Shown: positions 35,310 to 44,637 of the stretch, piece by piece
Position numbering within the stretch: position 1 is the stretch's first letter
How the letters are laid out: each line of letters opens with the position of its first letter
Origin: Aliivibrio finisterrensis_A
Lineage (GTDB): Bacteria > Pseudomonadota > Gammaproteobacteria > Enterobacterales > Vibrionaceae
Length of the DNA: 64,000 nucleotides
Assembly (NCBI RefSeq): GCF_004167675.1
Contig: NZ_SEZQ01000006.1
Reading direction: 5' to 3' (one strand)
The notes under the pieces: generated by a model
Told to the model about the DNA's origin: nothing
The model's input: the letters and a program-made list of their open reading frames with translations, nothing else
The model's database searches: none
Program-made: the position numbers and the translations under genes

Positions 35310-36317
35310 ATGGCTACCATTAAAGACATTGCTCGACACGTTGGTGTATCAACCTCAACCGTTAGCCATGTATTAAATAAAACACGTTTTGTGAGTGAAG
35401 AGATCTCTGAGCGTGTCATGGCGGCCGCAAAATCCTTAAATTATACACCGTCTGCCCTGGCTCGCAGTTTAAAAGTCAACCACACCAAAACCTTCGGCAT
35501 GCTAGTAACAACATCAACAAACCCATTCTTTGGTGAAGTGGTTAAAGGTGTAGAACGCCGTTGCTATGAAAAAGGTTACAACCTAATTTTATGTAACACC
35601 GAAGGTGATGCCGAGCGTGTACATTCCAGTTTAGACACCCTACTGCAAAAGCGAGTTGATGGATTATTACTGATGTGTACCGAAATTGAAGATCAAGTTC
35701 TCGAACTCTTCTCACGCTACCCTGCAGTACCTACGGTTGTAATGGATTGGGGATTGATTGATTTTCCAAGTGATAAAATTCAAGATAATTCACACCATGG
35801 CGGCTATTTGGCTACTAAATTCCTTATTGAACAAGGTCATACTGATATTGGTTGTTTAACTGGTCCATTAAATAAGCGACAAGCACAACAACGTTTAAGT
35901 GGCTTTGCTCAAGCGATGGAGGAATCAGGAGTAGCGATCAATAAAGAATGGATTGCCTCTGGTGACTTTGAATGTGAAGGTGGAGAGGCCGCTTTTAATG
36001 AGCTTCATAGTCGAGGGAAGTTACCTAGCGCACTCTTTGTGTGTAATGACATGATGGCAATGGGTGTGATTAATTGCGCTAATAAAAAAGGTATTTCCGT
36101 GCCTAATGATCTTTCTATTGTGGGCTATGATGATATTAAAATGGCTAAATACATTACGCCATCATTAACTACTATCCATCAGCCAAAACATCGATTAGGG
36201 CAGCAAGCCGTTGATTCATTATTGGAAAAAATCCAAACCAAATCAGAAACTAATCATGTAATACAGCTTGAGCCGACTTTAGTCGTGCGTGATAGCGTCA
36301 AGCCAATAATCGCTTAA
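35310..36317 (+). CDS. rbsR: Ribose operon repressor, LacI family
   Basis: The 335-residue repressor has the LacI-family DNA-binding headpiece MATIKDIARHVGVSTSTVSHVLNKTRFVSEEI, the hinge SALARSLKVNHTKTFGMLV, and a periplasmic-binding-protein-like sensor domain. RbsR proteins bind CGAAACGTTTCG-type palindromes and are released by ribose or its phosphate. Two such sites are in this window (31035-31052 and 33696-33717). It is the last gene of the locus. Confidence 0.95.
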   Translation: MATIKDIARHVGVSTSTVSHVLNKTRFVSEEISERVMAAAKSLNYTPSALARSLKVNHTKTFGMLVTTSTNPFFGEVVKGVERRCYEKGYNLILCNTEGDAERVHSSLDTLLQKRVDGLLLMCTEIEDQVLELFSRYPAVPTVVMDWGLIDFPSDKIQDNSHHGGYLATKFLIEQGHTDIGCLTGPLNKRQAQQRLSGFAQAMEESGVAINKEWIASGDFECEGGEAAFNELHSRGKLPSALFVCNDMMAMGVINCANKKGISVPNDLSIVGYDDIKMAKYITPSLTTIHQPKHRLGQQAVDSLLEKIQTKSETNHVIQLEPTLVVRDSVKPIIA

Positions 36318-36340
36318 TCATTTTTCAACAATCCCCCTCA

Positions 36341-36375
36341 AAGATAGAGTGCATCTAAAATAAGCACTCTATCGT
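36341..36375. terminator. Hairpin between convergent rbsR and DNA ligase genes
   Basis: GATAGAGTGC (36343-36352) pairs perfectly with GCACTCTATC (36364-36373). The T-run is weak on both strands, so termination may be inefficient. Confidence 0.6.
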
Positions 36376-37229
36376 TAATACCCTTCTCGCACCGCAAGAT
36401 ATCGTGCAAATTTAGGTATTCCGTTATCTGTATAGCCATTATATCGGTAAGTAATTTGTTGCCCTAATTTAGGCGGTTCTTCTCTTAACGCTTGCGTTAA
36501 CCCACTGCCGATCTTAAATTCTTTTCCATCTGGCATTTTCAATATCAATGCCCCAACCATACCCCGATACTTTCCTTTTCCTGCGGTATAGCCAATAACA
36601 ATTGCTTCTGCATCCTGATGTTTTTTCAGTTTAATCAAATCATCATGTCGTCCTGGACGGTATACAGCATCAACTCTTCTCAACATTACCCCTTCCCCTT
36701 TTCGTGCTGAAATATCTTCTAATACATCAAACAGCATTTCTTCAGAGCTTATCGGATGTTGATCTACTAATTTTAAATGTGGAATATCAAGCGCTTTAAT
36801 CATGGTTGATAATTCATAGTACCGTTTTGGAAACATCCCCGCAGAGCTAGGTAAGTCAAACATCATAAATCGAATGTCTCTCCAAGACGCTTCGTCAGGC
36901 TCAGAATCAAGCACCGTCCTTGCTACCTTTTGAAAACCACCACGACCAGCCCATAACTCCCCATCAATAGGATGATCAGGCAAAGGATCGGTAAACCAAT
37001 CTGGCGCGTGCAATTTGTGTCCTTTTCGAGTTAACAGCTCAGAACCAGACCAGTAGGCCCTTATGCCATCGAGTTTTTCACTCAACCAGTAGGCATCAAT
37101 ATCAACTGAACTCTCGTAATTCATCGCCAGTGAAATCGCAATTGTGGCTGTGTTTGGCTCATCTAAAGCAATAACAGGTTGAGAAAGAACTCCCAAAGCA
37201 ACAAGTGTTGAGAGTTGGACCTTTTTCAT
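36375..37229 (-). CDS. Periplasmic ATP-dependent DNA ligase (Lig E type)
   Basis: The 284-residue ligase has a signal peptide (MKKVQLSTLVALGVLSQPVIA). Its nucleotidyltransferase core has motif I EKLDGIRAYW (AMP-binding Lys), motif III region IDGELW, motif IV GEGVMLR and motif V LIKLKKH. It is followed by a small OB domain. This is the minimal Lig E architecture, found in many competent Gram-negatives and thought to act on DNA in the periplasm. The neighbouring secreted nuclease gene is divergent. Confidence 0.93.
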   Translation of the reverse strand: MKKVQLSTLVALGVLSQPVIALDEPNTATIAISLAMNYESSVDIDAYWLSEKLDGIRAYWSGSELLTRKGHKLHAPDWFTDPLPDHPIDGELWAGRGGFQKVARTVLDSEPDEASWRDIRFMMFDLPSSAGMFPKRYYELSTMIKALDIPHLKLVDQHPISSEEMLFDVLEDISARKGEGVMLRRVDAVYRPGRHDDLIKLKKHQDAEAIVIGYTAGKGKYRGMVGALILKMPDGKEFKIGSGLTQALREEPPKLGQQITYRYNGYTDNGIPKFARYLAVREGY

Positions 37230-37596
37230 TTAATGATCTCCTATATATAAATAATATTGCTCATTGATGAACCATCATTGCATATTATTTATACAGAAAA
37301 AGACCTACTCCATAGTTATCCCTTTCTCTACGATCCATATCTACATTCAATGTAATCTTACTTTAAGCAATGCATATTTGTTTGCATCCACTCAACAAGA
37401 CCTGTTTGTATACACACTATTACGATTTTTGTTATTAAATTGACTCCTGCCAAACTATTAACGCATCAACACTGCTTTGTCTCACATTATTCATGCAAAA
37501 GTAATGTTTATAACATATCAATATGAGAGCTTTAAATTATAGATACAGCAAATAACAAACATCAATTCATATAACATGACTACGGAAAGCAGTGAA
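37230..37596. other. Intergenic region between DNA ligase and secreted nuclease
   Basis: These 367 AT-rich bases hold the divergent promoters. TGCATATTTGTTTGCAT (37371-37387) carries two TGCAT copies and is the only notable pattern. No ORF or hairpin stands out. Confidence 0.45.
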
Positions 37597-39837
37597 ATGA
37601 AAAGACCTCAGTTAAAAACCTCTATCGCAATGGCTGTTGGCTTAGCCCTCTCTGGTAATGCATACGCAGATATTATAATTTCTCAATATGTTGAAGGCGT
37701 AACGCCACCTCCTCCATTTGCTTGTGAAACTGAATCAGGCTCCTCTCCAACCTTTACTGAAATAAACCAAATTCAAGGAACAGGCAGTAAATCGCCTCTA
37801 GTGACCAGTGGATTTATTTCAGAAAACGAATACTTCGTTCAAGGTATTGTGACCGCGCGTGGTGAAAGCTTGTTAAAAGGCTTTTATTTACAAGGGTTGA
37901 ATAACGACTTTGACCCAAACAGCTCAGAAGGTATTTTTGTTAGTACAGGTAGCGCACCATCACAAGAGATCCAACCTGGCGCTATTGTGTGTGTAAAAGC
38001 CAAGGTTCAAGAATACTATAACCAAACACAACTAAAGCCTGATACCAATAACTACGTAGTTCAAAGAACTGAATCACCAGCGCAAATAAATGAGTTAGTC
38101 ATTAATGAAGGTGAAACACTAGCTGATGCATTAGAGCGTTATGAAGGAATGAAGGTACAACTTACGTCTCATTCAGATCTACGTATCACTCGTAACTTCA
38201 GCTTTGATTACGCAAGTAAACGTAACAACATGGTCCTATCCCATGGTGAACCGTTATTTAAACCAACACAGTTATTTGCTGCAGAAAGCTCTGAAGCCAT
38301 TGCATTAGCAGAAGAAAATTCAAAACGCCAAATTACCATTGAATCAGACAACAAAGCCGCGAACGGAAAAGTACCTTACTTCCCCGATTTTGGTACTGAT
38401 ATCGACCAAGATGGCAGTGCGGATTCCTATCTACGCTTAGGCGCACGTATTGAAGGCTTAGAAGGAGTTATCGCTTACTCTTACGGTCAATACCGTTTAG
38501 TTACTTCAAACACAATCACTCAAGACAATATCATTACTCAAGCACTTAATGATGATGGTTCAACCCTATTTAACGTTGAGAGAACAGACGAACCAAGTAT
38601 TGATGATGAAGATTTAACCATCACAAGCTTTAACGTATTAAACTACTTCACCTCAGTAGCGACTGGCGGTGATGCAAACCCTACAGGACAAAACCGTGGT
38701 GCCGTTAATGCGGATGATTTTGCTGTTCAACAAGCAAAAATCTTATCGGCACTCGTTGCTATTGATGCCGATATTATTGGTTTAATGGAAGTAGAAAATA
38801 ATGGCTTTGGTGAAAACAGTGCGATTAATGATCTAACTACTGCATTAAATGCACAATTTGAAGATGAAGAAGATCACTACAAATACGTTGAGATTAAAAG
38901 CAAAGACAAGTACCAAGGCGAATACTTAGGCTCAGATGCCATTATGGTTGCCCTGCTTTACCGTCCAAGTGAAGTGAAACTCAAAGGCAAAGCACGTGTT
39001 ATCAAAACACCAGAACAACACATTGCCGAAAATACCATTACTCGAGACAACAATGGCACCATTGAATTTAACCCTGCTTATGACAAATACCAGCGTCATA
39101 GCCTAGTGCAAGAATTCATGGTTAAAGAAGCCAAAGAGCCATTAACCGTCGTGGTTAATCATCTAAAATCAAAAGGCTCTGAATGTATCGAGCAATGGCA
39201 GAATTTTGAAGAAGACAACGACCCAGCCGACCTACAAGGTAACTGTAACCGCTTTAGAGTATCCGCAGCGAAAGCCATTGGTGATGATCTAGAAACCGTT
39301 AAAGGCGATATTCTAATTCTAGGTGATATGAACGCCTATGGCATGGAAGATCCCCTACTAACACTAACCGATTACAGCCAAGAGAAATACAACCGAGATA
39401 TCTTTACCGCAGCTTACACCACACTCGGTACTGATAAAGAAGGTAACCCACTCCCTTATGAAGAAACGGGCAGCCAAATAACCCAAGGTTATGGTTATAT
39501 CAACCTAAACACACACCTACATGGCACAGAGACCTTCTCTTACACCTACTCTGGTGAATTAGGTAATCTTGACCACGCCTTAGCCAATGAATCACTGGTT
39601 GAACGTATTACTGAAATTGAAGATTGGCACATTAATGCAGCAGAAAGTAATTTATTTGAATACAGTCCGAAATACACGAGGGACATGGCGAAATACAATG
39701 ACATGTATTCAGCATCCGATCATGATCCTATCGTTATTTCACTCGAGTATGAAAAAGCAGCATCATTTAACTTTTTTGCGCTGGCTTCATTGTTTGGGTT
39801 TGGTTTCTTACGCAGAAAACTCTCTAAACAAAAATAG
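37597..39837 (+). CDS. ExeM/NucH family extracellular endonuclease
   Basis: The 746-residue secreted DNase starts at ATG 37597 after GGAAAG; an ATG at 37576 has no ribosome site. It has a signal peptide (to NAYAD), an OB-like N-terminal domain (VTARGESLLKGFYLQ) and an EEP-type nuclease domain: ITSFNVLNYF, IIGLMEVENNG (Glu), VVNHLKSKG, LILGDMNAYG and SDHDPIVISLEY. The C-terminus has a hydrophobic segment (NFFALASLFGFGFL) followed by RRK, like GlyGly-CTERM tails but without the Gly-Gly. Relatives (V. cholerae Xds, Shewanella ExeM) degrade extracellular DNA for nutrition and biofilm control. Confidence 0.93.
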   Translation: MKRPQLKTSIAMAVGLALSGNAYADIIISQYVEGVTPPPPFACETESGSSPTFTEINQIQGTGSKSPLVTSGFISENEYFVQGIVTARGESLLKGFYLQGLNNDFDPNSSEGIFVSTGSAPSQEIQPGAIVCVKAKVQEYYNQTQLKPDTNNYVVQRTESPAQINELVINEGETLADALERYEGMKVQLTSHSDLRITRNFSFDYASKRNNMVLSHGEPLFKPTQLFAAESSEAIALAEENSKRQITIESDNKAANGKVPYFPDFGTDIDQDGSADSYLRLGARIEGLEGVIAYSYGQYRLVTSNTITQDNIITQALNDDGSTLFNVERTDEPSIDDEDLTITSFNVLNYFTSVATGGDANPTGQNRGAVNADDFAVQQAKILSALVAIDADIIGLMEVENNGFGENSAINDLTTALNAQFEDEEDHYKYVEIKSKDKYQGEYLGSDAIMVALLYRPSEVKLKGKARVIKTPEQHIAENTITRDNNGTIEFNPAYDKYQRHSLVQEFMVKEAKEPLTVVVNHLKSKGSECIEQWQNFEEDNDPADLQGNCNRFRVSAAKAIGDDLETVKGDILILGDMNAYGMEDPLLTLTDYSQEKYNRDIFTAAYTTLGTDKEGNPLPYEETGSQITQGYGYINLNTHLHGTETFSYTYSGELGNLDHALANESLVERITEIEDWHINAAESNLFEYSPKYTRDMAKYNDMYSASDHDPIVISLEYEKAASFNFFALASLFGFGFLRRKLSKQK

Positions 39838-39856
39838 TACCAAGACTTAAAATAAC

Positions 39857-39900
39857 AAAGGGTGGCGACTGTATTTTATTTATACAACGGCACCCTTTTT
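39857..39900 (+). terminator. Terminator of the ExeM-like nuclease
   Basis: AAAGGGTG (39857-39864) pairs with CACCCTTT (39891-39898) around a long AT-rich loop with partial pairing; a T-run follows. Confidence 0.75.
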
Positions 39901-39917
39901 ATTAGAGTTAACTTTTA

Positions 39918-39951
39918 TAATATCAATGTAACTAATTAGATGGTCTATTTA
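39918..39951. repeat. Dispersed 34-bp repeat, copy C
   Basis: It is identical to 27151-27184 at 32 of 34 positions. It supplies the stop codon of the minus-strand MATE gene. The end GGTCTATTTATCC also occurs at 11913-11925, next to the lysR start. Confidence 0.7.
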
Positions 39952-41418
39952 TCCCGACAGAGAGGGATGATCTAACTTTTCCTTATTCTCAACACCACTT
40001 TGCATAATCACTGCATCGTTATTACAAAATGGTGTCATGGTTACCGTAATATCCCCTAAAGTATCCTCAGACGAAGCGGCTTTGCAATGCTCTTTAACCA
40101 TATAAGAAACATGAATTTTTAATACCAAAATACTGATAATACCAAACACAATATTACCTAGAGCTTGTCCATAAAGAACACCAATACCGCCATACCACTG
40201 CGCCCCAAAATACACGAATGGCAAGGTACCAATAGTGGCTTTACTTAAATTCAGTGCCGTTGAATACAATGGCTTGCCTAGATTATTAAAAGACGTATTC
40301 GCAACAAACATGGCACCATTAAAAATAAAAGTAATAGCAACCACGGTACAGAATGTCGTCATAATAAGAGCAGCATCGTCCACCAAGCTAAACCAAGCAA
40401 TAATTTGATCTTGAAGTAGGTACAAAATCAAAGAAACGAAGACACAATAAACCGATGAAAATAATAATGAATTTCTTAAGGTCTCTTTTACTCTATCGAC
40501 TCGTTTAGCACCGTAATTTTGTCCAATAATAGGTCCAACAGCACCTGACATAGCAAAAATTACAGCGAACGTTACAGGGATTAATCGGCCAATAACGGCG
40601 AAACCAGCCACAAAATCTTCACCAAATGGCGCAAGTGTCGAGGTCACTATCGCATTTCCAATTGGCGTTGCGGTATTGGTAATAATTGCCGGGATCGCAA
40701 TAGTAAATATGGCTGGCGTATGATGTTTGATGTCTTTGCATTGAGGTAGAGTGACCAATTTATGAGTCACGATTAATGGATAGAGTGAGAAAATTAAAAC
40801 CGTCAAACGTGAAATAACAGAAGCAATCGCAGCCCCTTCCACATTCATGTTAAAACCAAAGATAAAGATAGGATCAAGTACCGCATTCACAAGACCGCCA
40901 TAAAGCGTTGCAAGCATAGAACGCTTCGCATCACCAACGGCTCTTAAGCCTGCCCCAGCAGCCATTGCTATCGCGATAATAGGCGTACTTGGTAATAAAA
41001 TAGAAAGGTACGCTTGTGCTCGCTCTGCCACAACGCCTTTGGCCCCTATCATTGCAAGCAACTCAGGAATAAAGCAGAACATGATGATGGTAACAATACT
41101 ATTTACAATAAAAGCGATAACTAAAGTACTTGAAGCCAGCTGTTTTGCTCTATCATTTTCTTTTGCTCCTAATGACTTAGAAACAAGAGCTCCCATTGCA
41201 ATGGATGAACCAATAGAAACAGAAGTAGAAAAGAAAATAATTGTCCCAGCAAACCCGATAGCTGCCGCTAACTCAACCTGCCCCAGCATACTAATGAAAA
41301 ACATATCGAGTAAATCAACAACAAACAATGCCATTAATCCGATAGAAGCCGTTCCCGACATCACCAATATATGACGCATTGTAGAGCCCTGAACAAATTT
41401 CGCCGATTGATCACTCAC
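39949..41418 (-). CDS. MATE family efflux transporter
   Basis: The 489-residue inner-membrane exporter has about 12 helices. Features such as DMFFISMLGQVELAAAIGFAG, GAGLRAVGDAKRSMLATLYGGLVNAVLDPIFIFG and GPIIGQNYGAKRVDRVKETL place it in the DinF/MepA-like part of the MATE family, distinct from the NorM at 4351. The substrate is unknown. The start codon is GTG with GGAGAAGATGA upstream. The acidic C-terminal tail (GDITVTMTPF...) is longer than usual, and the stop lies inside repeat copy C. Confidence 0.9.
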   Translation of the reverse strand: MSDQSAKFVQGSTMRHILVMSGTASIGLMALFVVDLLDMFFISMLGQVELAAAIGFAGTIIFFSTSVSIGSSIAMGALVSKSLGAKENDRAKQLASSTLVIAFIVNSIVTIIMFCFIPELLAMIGAKGVVAERAQAYLSILLPSTPIIAIAMAAGAGLRAVGDAKRSMLATLYGGLVNAVLDPIFIFGFNMNVEGAAIASVISRLTVLIFSLYPLIVTHKLVTLPQCKDIKHHTPAIFTIAIPAIITNTATPIGNAIVTSTLAPFGEDFVAGFAVIGRLIPVTFAVIFAMSGAVGPIIGQNYGAKRVDRVKETLRNSLLFSSVYCVFVSLILYLLQDQIIAWFSLVDDAALIMTTFCTVVAITFIFNGAMFVANTSFNNLGKPLYSTALNLSKATIGTLPFVYFGAQWYGGIGVLYGQALGNIVFGIISILVLKIHVSYMVKEHCKAASSEDTLGDITVTMTPFCNNDAVIMQSGVENKEKLDHPSLSG

Positions 41419-41465
41419 TCATCTTCTCCAATTACTGAAATAATTCTCAATACAATTTAAACCTA

Positions 41466-41492
41466 TAAAAAAACCACACCAATGTGTGGTTT
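41466..41492 (-). terminator. Terminator of the coiled-coil protein gene
   Basis: AAACCACAC (41471-41479) pairs with GTGTGGTTT (41484-41492) with a 4-base loop; on the minus strand a run of seven T residues follows. Confidence 0.92.
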
Positions 41493-41511
41493 CTTTATTC
41501 GAGAAAAGTAC

Positions 41512-42258
41512 TTACATTCCTAAATCTTCACTAATACGATCGATCTCTTTAATGTCCATCTGTAATAATTGAAGTTCATCATTATATTGTGCAATCTGTT
41601 TTTTTGCTTCTTCTTGACGCTTACATACGTCCGATTTCACATCCCAACTTTTGCCTTCCAAATACACAGCACAATCTTTAGCAAGTTGCTTCTCATTAGC
41701 CCCTGTCACTTCAATTTTTACTTCTAGATCACCCGCTTCTTCTTTTAACTGTAGCTGACGCTGAAATAACTGCTTTGCACGAGAAAGCATCGTAAGCTGC
41801 AAATCAACTTGATTGCTCAACGTCGTGATTTGCTTATCTTGCTCTTCTACCTGCATTTCAAGTGATGCTTTTTGAGACGTTAATGCCCCTACACTTTTAC
41901 TTAGTGACGAGCGCTTATCAGCTTCCGTTGTAAGTAATTGCGTTTTTTCAACATCATGCTCTTTTTGCTGCGCTTCTAACGCTTGTTCCTTCTCTTTTGA
42001 GATCAGGATATCAAGCTCTGCACTTTTCTCATTTGCTTGCTTTAATTCAGTTTGATATTGCTTGGCTTTCGCTTCTAGCTGAGTATAAGCCGCAGACCAT
42101 TTATTATCAGACAGACTCGAACCAATGAGACCACCCGTAATCGCACCAATGATTAAGGTAACCCCAGCAACCCAATGACTAGTTTTTGATTTTTCTTCAA
42201 TAATGATAACGTCTTCGTCATGATCGTCAGTCGTTCTGGTTTGATTTTCTACACTCAC
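41512..42258 (-). CDS. Membrane-anchored coiled-coil protein
   Basis: The 248-residue protein has an acidic cytoplasmic N-terminus (DDHDEDVIIIEEKSK), one membrane helix (HWVAGVTLIIGAITGGLIGSSL) and a long coiled coil rich in Glu, Gln and Lys. Two cysteines near the C-terminus (DCAVYLE, VCKRQEE) may pair. It starts with GTG after GAGG. Similar Vibrio proteins exist, sometimes labelled as chromosome partitioning proteins, but I see no ParA motif here. Function is unknown. Confidence 0.8.
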   Translation of the reverse strand: MSVENQTRTTDDHDEDVIIIEEKSKTSHWVAGVTLIIGAITGGLIGSSLSDNKWSAAYTQLEAKAKQYQTELKQANEKSAELDILISKEKEQALEAQQKEHDVEKTQLLTTEADKRSSLSKSVGALTSQKASLEMQVEEQDKQITTLSNQVDLQLTMLSRAKQLFQRQLQLKEEAGDLEVKIEVTGANEKQLAKDCAVYLEGKSWDVKSDVCKRQEEAKKQIAQYNDELQLLQMDIKEIDRISEDLGM

Positions 42259-42337
42259 GCATTAACCTCAAGCATTCATATATAAACAATAGATAGTATA
42301 GATGCATTCTCTACACATTTTATAAGTAACAAACAGT

Positions 42338-42496
42338 TTATCGGATCAGTTCTGAAATCATGATGTATGCCACATAAATAGCAACACCAATCACTGACGT
42401 ATAAACCACCGATTTTTGAATTTTTTCATTTGCTCTGTATTTGAATAACAGTGCCGAAAGAGCAAACAATAAAATAATGACAGCAACTCGTAACAT
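42338..42496 (-). CDS. 52-residue membrane protein
   Basis: This short frame begins at ATG 42496, five bases after GAGGTG, and encodes two hydrophobic helices (MLRVAVIILLFALSALLF and VVYTSVIGVAIYVAYIMI) around a short charged loop (KYRANEKIQKS). The strong ribosome site and clean hairpin-helix pattern support a real small membrane protein. It lies 79 bases upstream of the coiled-coil gene on the same strand. Function is unknown. Confidence 0.7.
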   Translation of the reverse strand: MLRVAVIILLFALSALLFKYRANEKIQKSVVYTSVIGVAIYVAYIMISELIR

Positions 42497-42684
42497 AGTA
42501 CACCTCGCTTTTCTTATACTTTAGCACATTTTTACACTCTAAATACTTGAGTTATCGTTGTTATTTTGAACAAAGAAACCGTTTTCGATCAATTTTTATC
42601 TATTTTGTAAATAAAATGCATGACAAAAAAATGTGACTTGTCTAACATACTCAACTTAGCTACTACGTAGCTTACAATTTGTTG

Positions 42685-42898
42685 ATCCGATGAAGACTGC
42701 AGGAGAGCGGCAACGCCATTTTTGGCAACGCCCACCGAAGAAGTAAATCTTTCAGGTGCCTAGTTCATTTTTTATGAATAAGGTGAGGACTGTAGTTGGA
42801 GGAATCTCTGGAGAGAGCCGTTAAATCGGCCGCCGAAGGAGCAAGCCCTTATCTGAAAAATGATAACGGTGAAACTCTCAGGCAAAAGGACAGAGGAG
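42685..42898 (+). ncRNA. Tandem glycine riboswitch
   Basis: Two glycine aptamers lie head to tail upstream of the AgcS gene. The first (about 42693-42768) has GCAGGAGAG, CACCGAAGAAG and TCTTTCAGGTGCC. The second (about 42783-42898) has CTCTGGAGAG, CGCCGAAGGAGCAAGC and AACTCTCAGGCAAAAGGACAG. The same tandem arrangement controls the homologous symporter gene in V. cholerae. About 100 bases of expression platform follow, with a T-run near 42940. An open frame across this region is not a gene. Confidence 0.95.
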
Positions 42899-43000
42899 AA
42901 AGTGATCCGATTAATCTCGGCTCTATACTATTGCCTATTTTTTTAGTTTTAGTACACCACTCTCTCTTCTCCTTTCTATATGTTTTATTAAGGGGAAACC

Positions 43001-44383
43001 ATGAACACTTTTCACAACACGCTTGTTACTATCGATAACTTCATTTGGGGTCCACCTCTATTGATCTTATTAGTGGGTACAGGTATCTACTTTACGTTCC
43101 GACTTCGTATTTTCCAACTTCGTCACTTACCTACTGCACTAAAAATGGTCTTCTCAAAAGAAGAGAATCAAAGTACAGGTAAAGGTGATGTATCTAGTTT
43201 CGCTGCATTATGCACCGCCCTATCTGCCACTATTGGTACGGGTAATATTGTTGGTGTTGCCACCGCAATAAAAATGGGAGGACCTGGTGCTCTATTTTGG
43301 ATGTGGCTTGCAGCCGTATTTGGAATGGCTACAAAGTACGCAGAGTGTTTATTAGCGGTAAAATTCAGAAAAACAGACAGTAATGGCCAGATGATCGGCG
43401 GCCCTATGTACTACATCGAGTACGGTATGGGTAATAAGTGGCTCGCTAAATTGTTTGCCCTATTTGCTTTAGGCGTTGCCTGTTTTGGTATTGGTACTTT
43501 CCCACAAATTAACGCAATTGTTGATTCAGCTCATCTTACAATGAACGCGCCTGCATGGTTAACCGGCGGCATCCTTACTGTCCTTGTTGCCGTTGTAACG
43601 CTTGGTGGCATTCAATCTATTGCGAAAGTAGCAGAGAAAGTCGTTCCAACCATGGCGGTTATTTATGTTGTGTCGTGTGCATCGGTATTATTATTCCAAG
43701 CTGAAGCACTGCCTGCAGCCTTTCAATTAGTCATTTCATCCGCCTTTACAGGTACAGCAGCAACGGGTGGCTTTATTGGTGCGTCAATCATGCTTGCTAT
43801 TCAGTCGGGTGTAGCGCGTGGTGTATTCTCAAACGAATCAGGTCTTGGTAGTGCTCCTATCGCTGCCGCTGCCGCAAAAACGGATTCTTGTGTAAAACAA
43901 GGGCTTGTTTCAATGACAGGTACCTTCTTTGATACCGTGATCATTTGTACTATGACAGGGTTAACCTTAGTCGTTACTGGTGTTTGGCAAGGGGATTCTG
44001 CTGGTGCACTAATGACAACTCAAGCATTTGCTATTGGTCTAGGCTCTGAACAACTAGGCCCTTACCTTGTATCGATTGGATTAATGTTTTTTGCCTTTAC
44101 CACCATTTTAGGTTGGAACTATTATGGGGAGCGTTGTGTTACCTATTTATTTGGTACTAAAGGCGTCCTTCCATATAAAATTATCTTTATTGCTTTAGTA
44201 GCTTCCGGCGCTTATATGCACCTAGATACCATTTGGGTGATTGCAGATATTGTTAATGGTTTGATGGCGATCCCAAATTTGATCGGTTTAATTGCCTTAC
44301 GCCACATAATTATAGAAGAAACGCAGCTTTTCTTTAATAAACAAGGCAGTAATAAAGAATCAAACGTTTTTAACAACGTATAA
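43001..44383 (+). CDS. AgcS family Na+:alanine/glycine symporter
   Basis: The 460-residue inner-membrane symporter has about 11 helices. It has the AgcS signatures FAALCTALSATIGTGNIVGVATAIKMGGPGALFWMW and GVARGVFSNESGLGSAPIAAAAAK. The glycine riboswitch directly upstream indicates that glycine is a substrate and inducer (inference from known riboswitch use in Vibrio). Start ATG 43001 follows AAGGGG. Confidence 0.95.
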   Translation: MNTFHNTLVTIDNFIWGPPLLILLVGTGIYFTFRLRIFQLRHLPTALKMVFSKEENQSTGKGDVSSFAALCTALSATIGTGNIVGVATAIKMGGPGALFWMWLAAVFGMATKYAECLLAVKFRKTDSNGQMIGGPMYYIEYGMGNKWLAKLFALFALGVACFGIGTFPQINAIVDSAHLTMNAPAWLTGGILTVLVAVVTLGGIQSIAKVAEKVVPTMAVIYVVSCASVLLFQAEALPAAFQLVISSAFTGTAATGGFIGASIMLAIQSGVARGVFSNESGLGSAPIAAAAAKTDSCVKQGLVSMTGTFFDTVIICTMTGLTLVVTGVWQGDSAGALMTTQAFAIGLGSEQLGPYLVSIGLMFFAFTTILGWNYYGERCVTYLFGTKGVLPYKIIFIALVASGAYMHLDTIWVIADIVNGLMAIPNLIGLIALRHIIIEETQLFFNKQGSNKESNVFNNV

Positions 44384-44506
44384 AATCGGTTAAAAACAAC
44401 AACAATTAGCAAAGCAGAAACAAACTGCAACATTTATTTCACGAGCAAGCAGGATAAATACTACATAAATTGCTATACTCACCTTGTATTTAAATCGAGG
44501 TGATAT

Positions 44507-44614
44507 ATGGAAATATTAACTCTTATATTTGGCTCAGTCTTATTAGTGATGATAATTGGTTTTTTTCTTTCCTTTTGTAAAGCACTTATCACTGAGTTCA
44601 AAGAGCTTGATTAA
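44507..44614 (+). CDS. 35-residue membrane protein
   Basis: This short frame behind GAGGTGAT encodes one membrane helix (LTLIFGSVLLVMIIGFFLSFC) and an amphipathic tail (KALITEFKELD). A strong terminator follows at 44638. The ribosome site plus terminator support a genuine single-span small protein. Function is unknown. Confidence 0.65.
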   Translation: MEILTLIFGSVLLVMIIGFFLSFCKALITEFKELD

Positions 44615-44637
44615 TAATCTGTTCAGTATGCTCTAGC

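Noticed and set aside
42796..43038. 80-codon frame over the leader of the AgcS gene
   Set aside because: It lies within the second glycine aptamer; the sequence is explained by the riboswitch.
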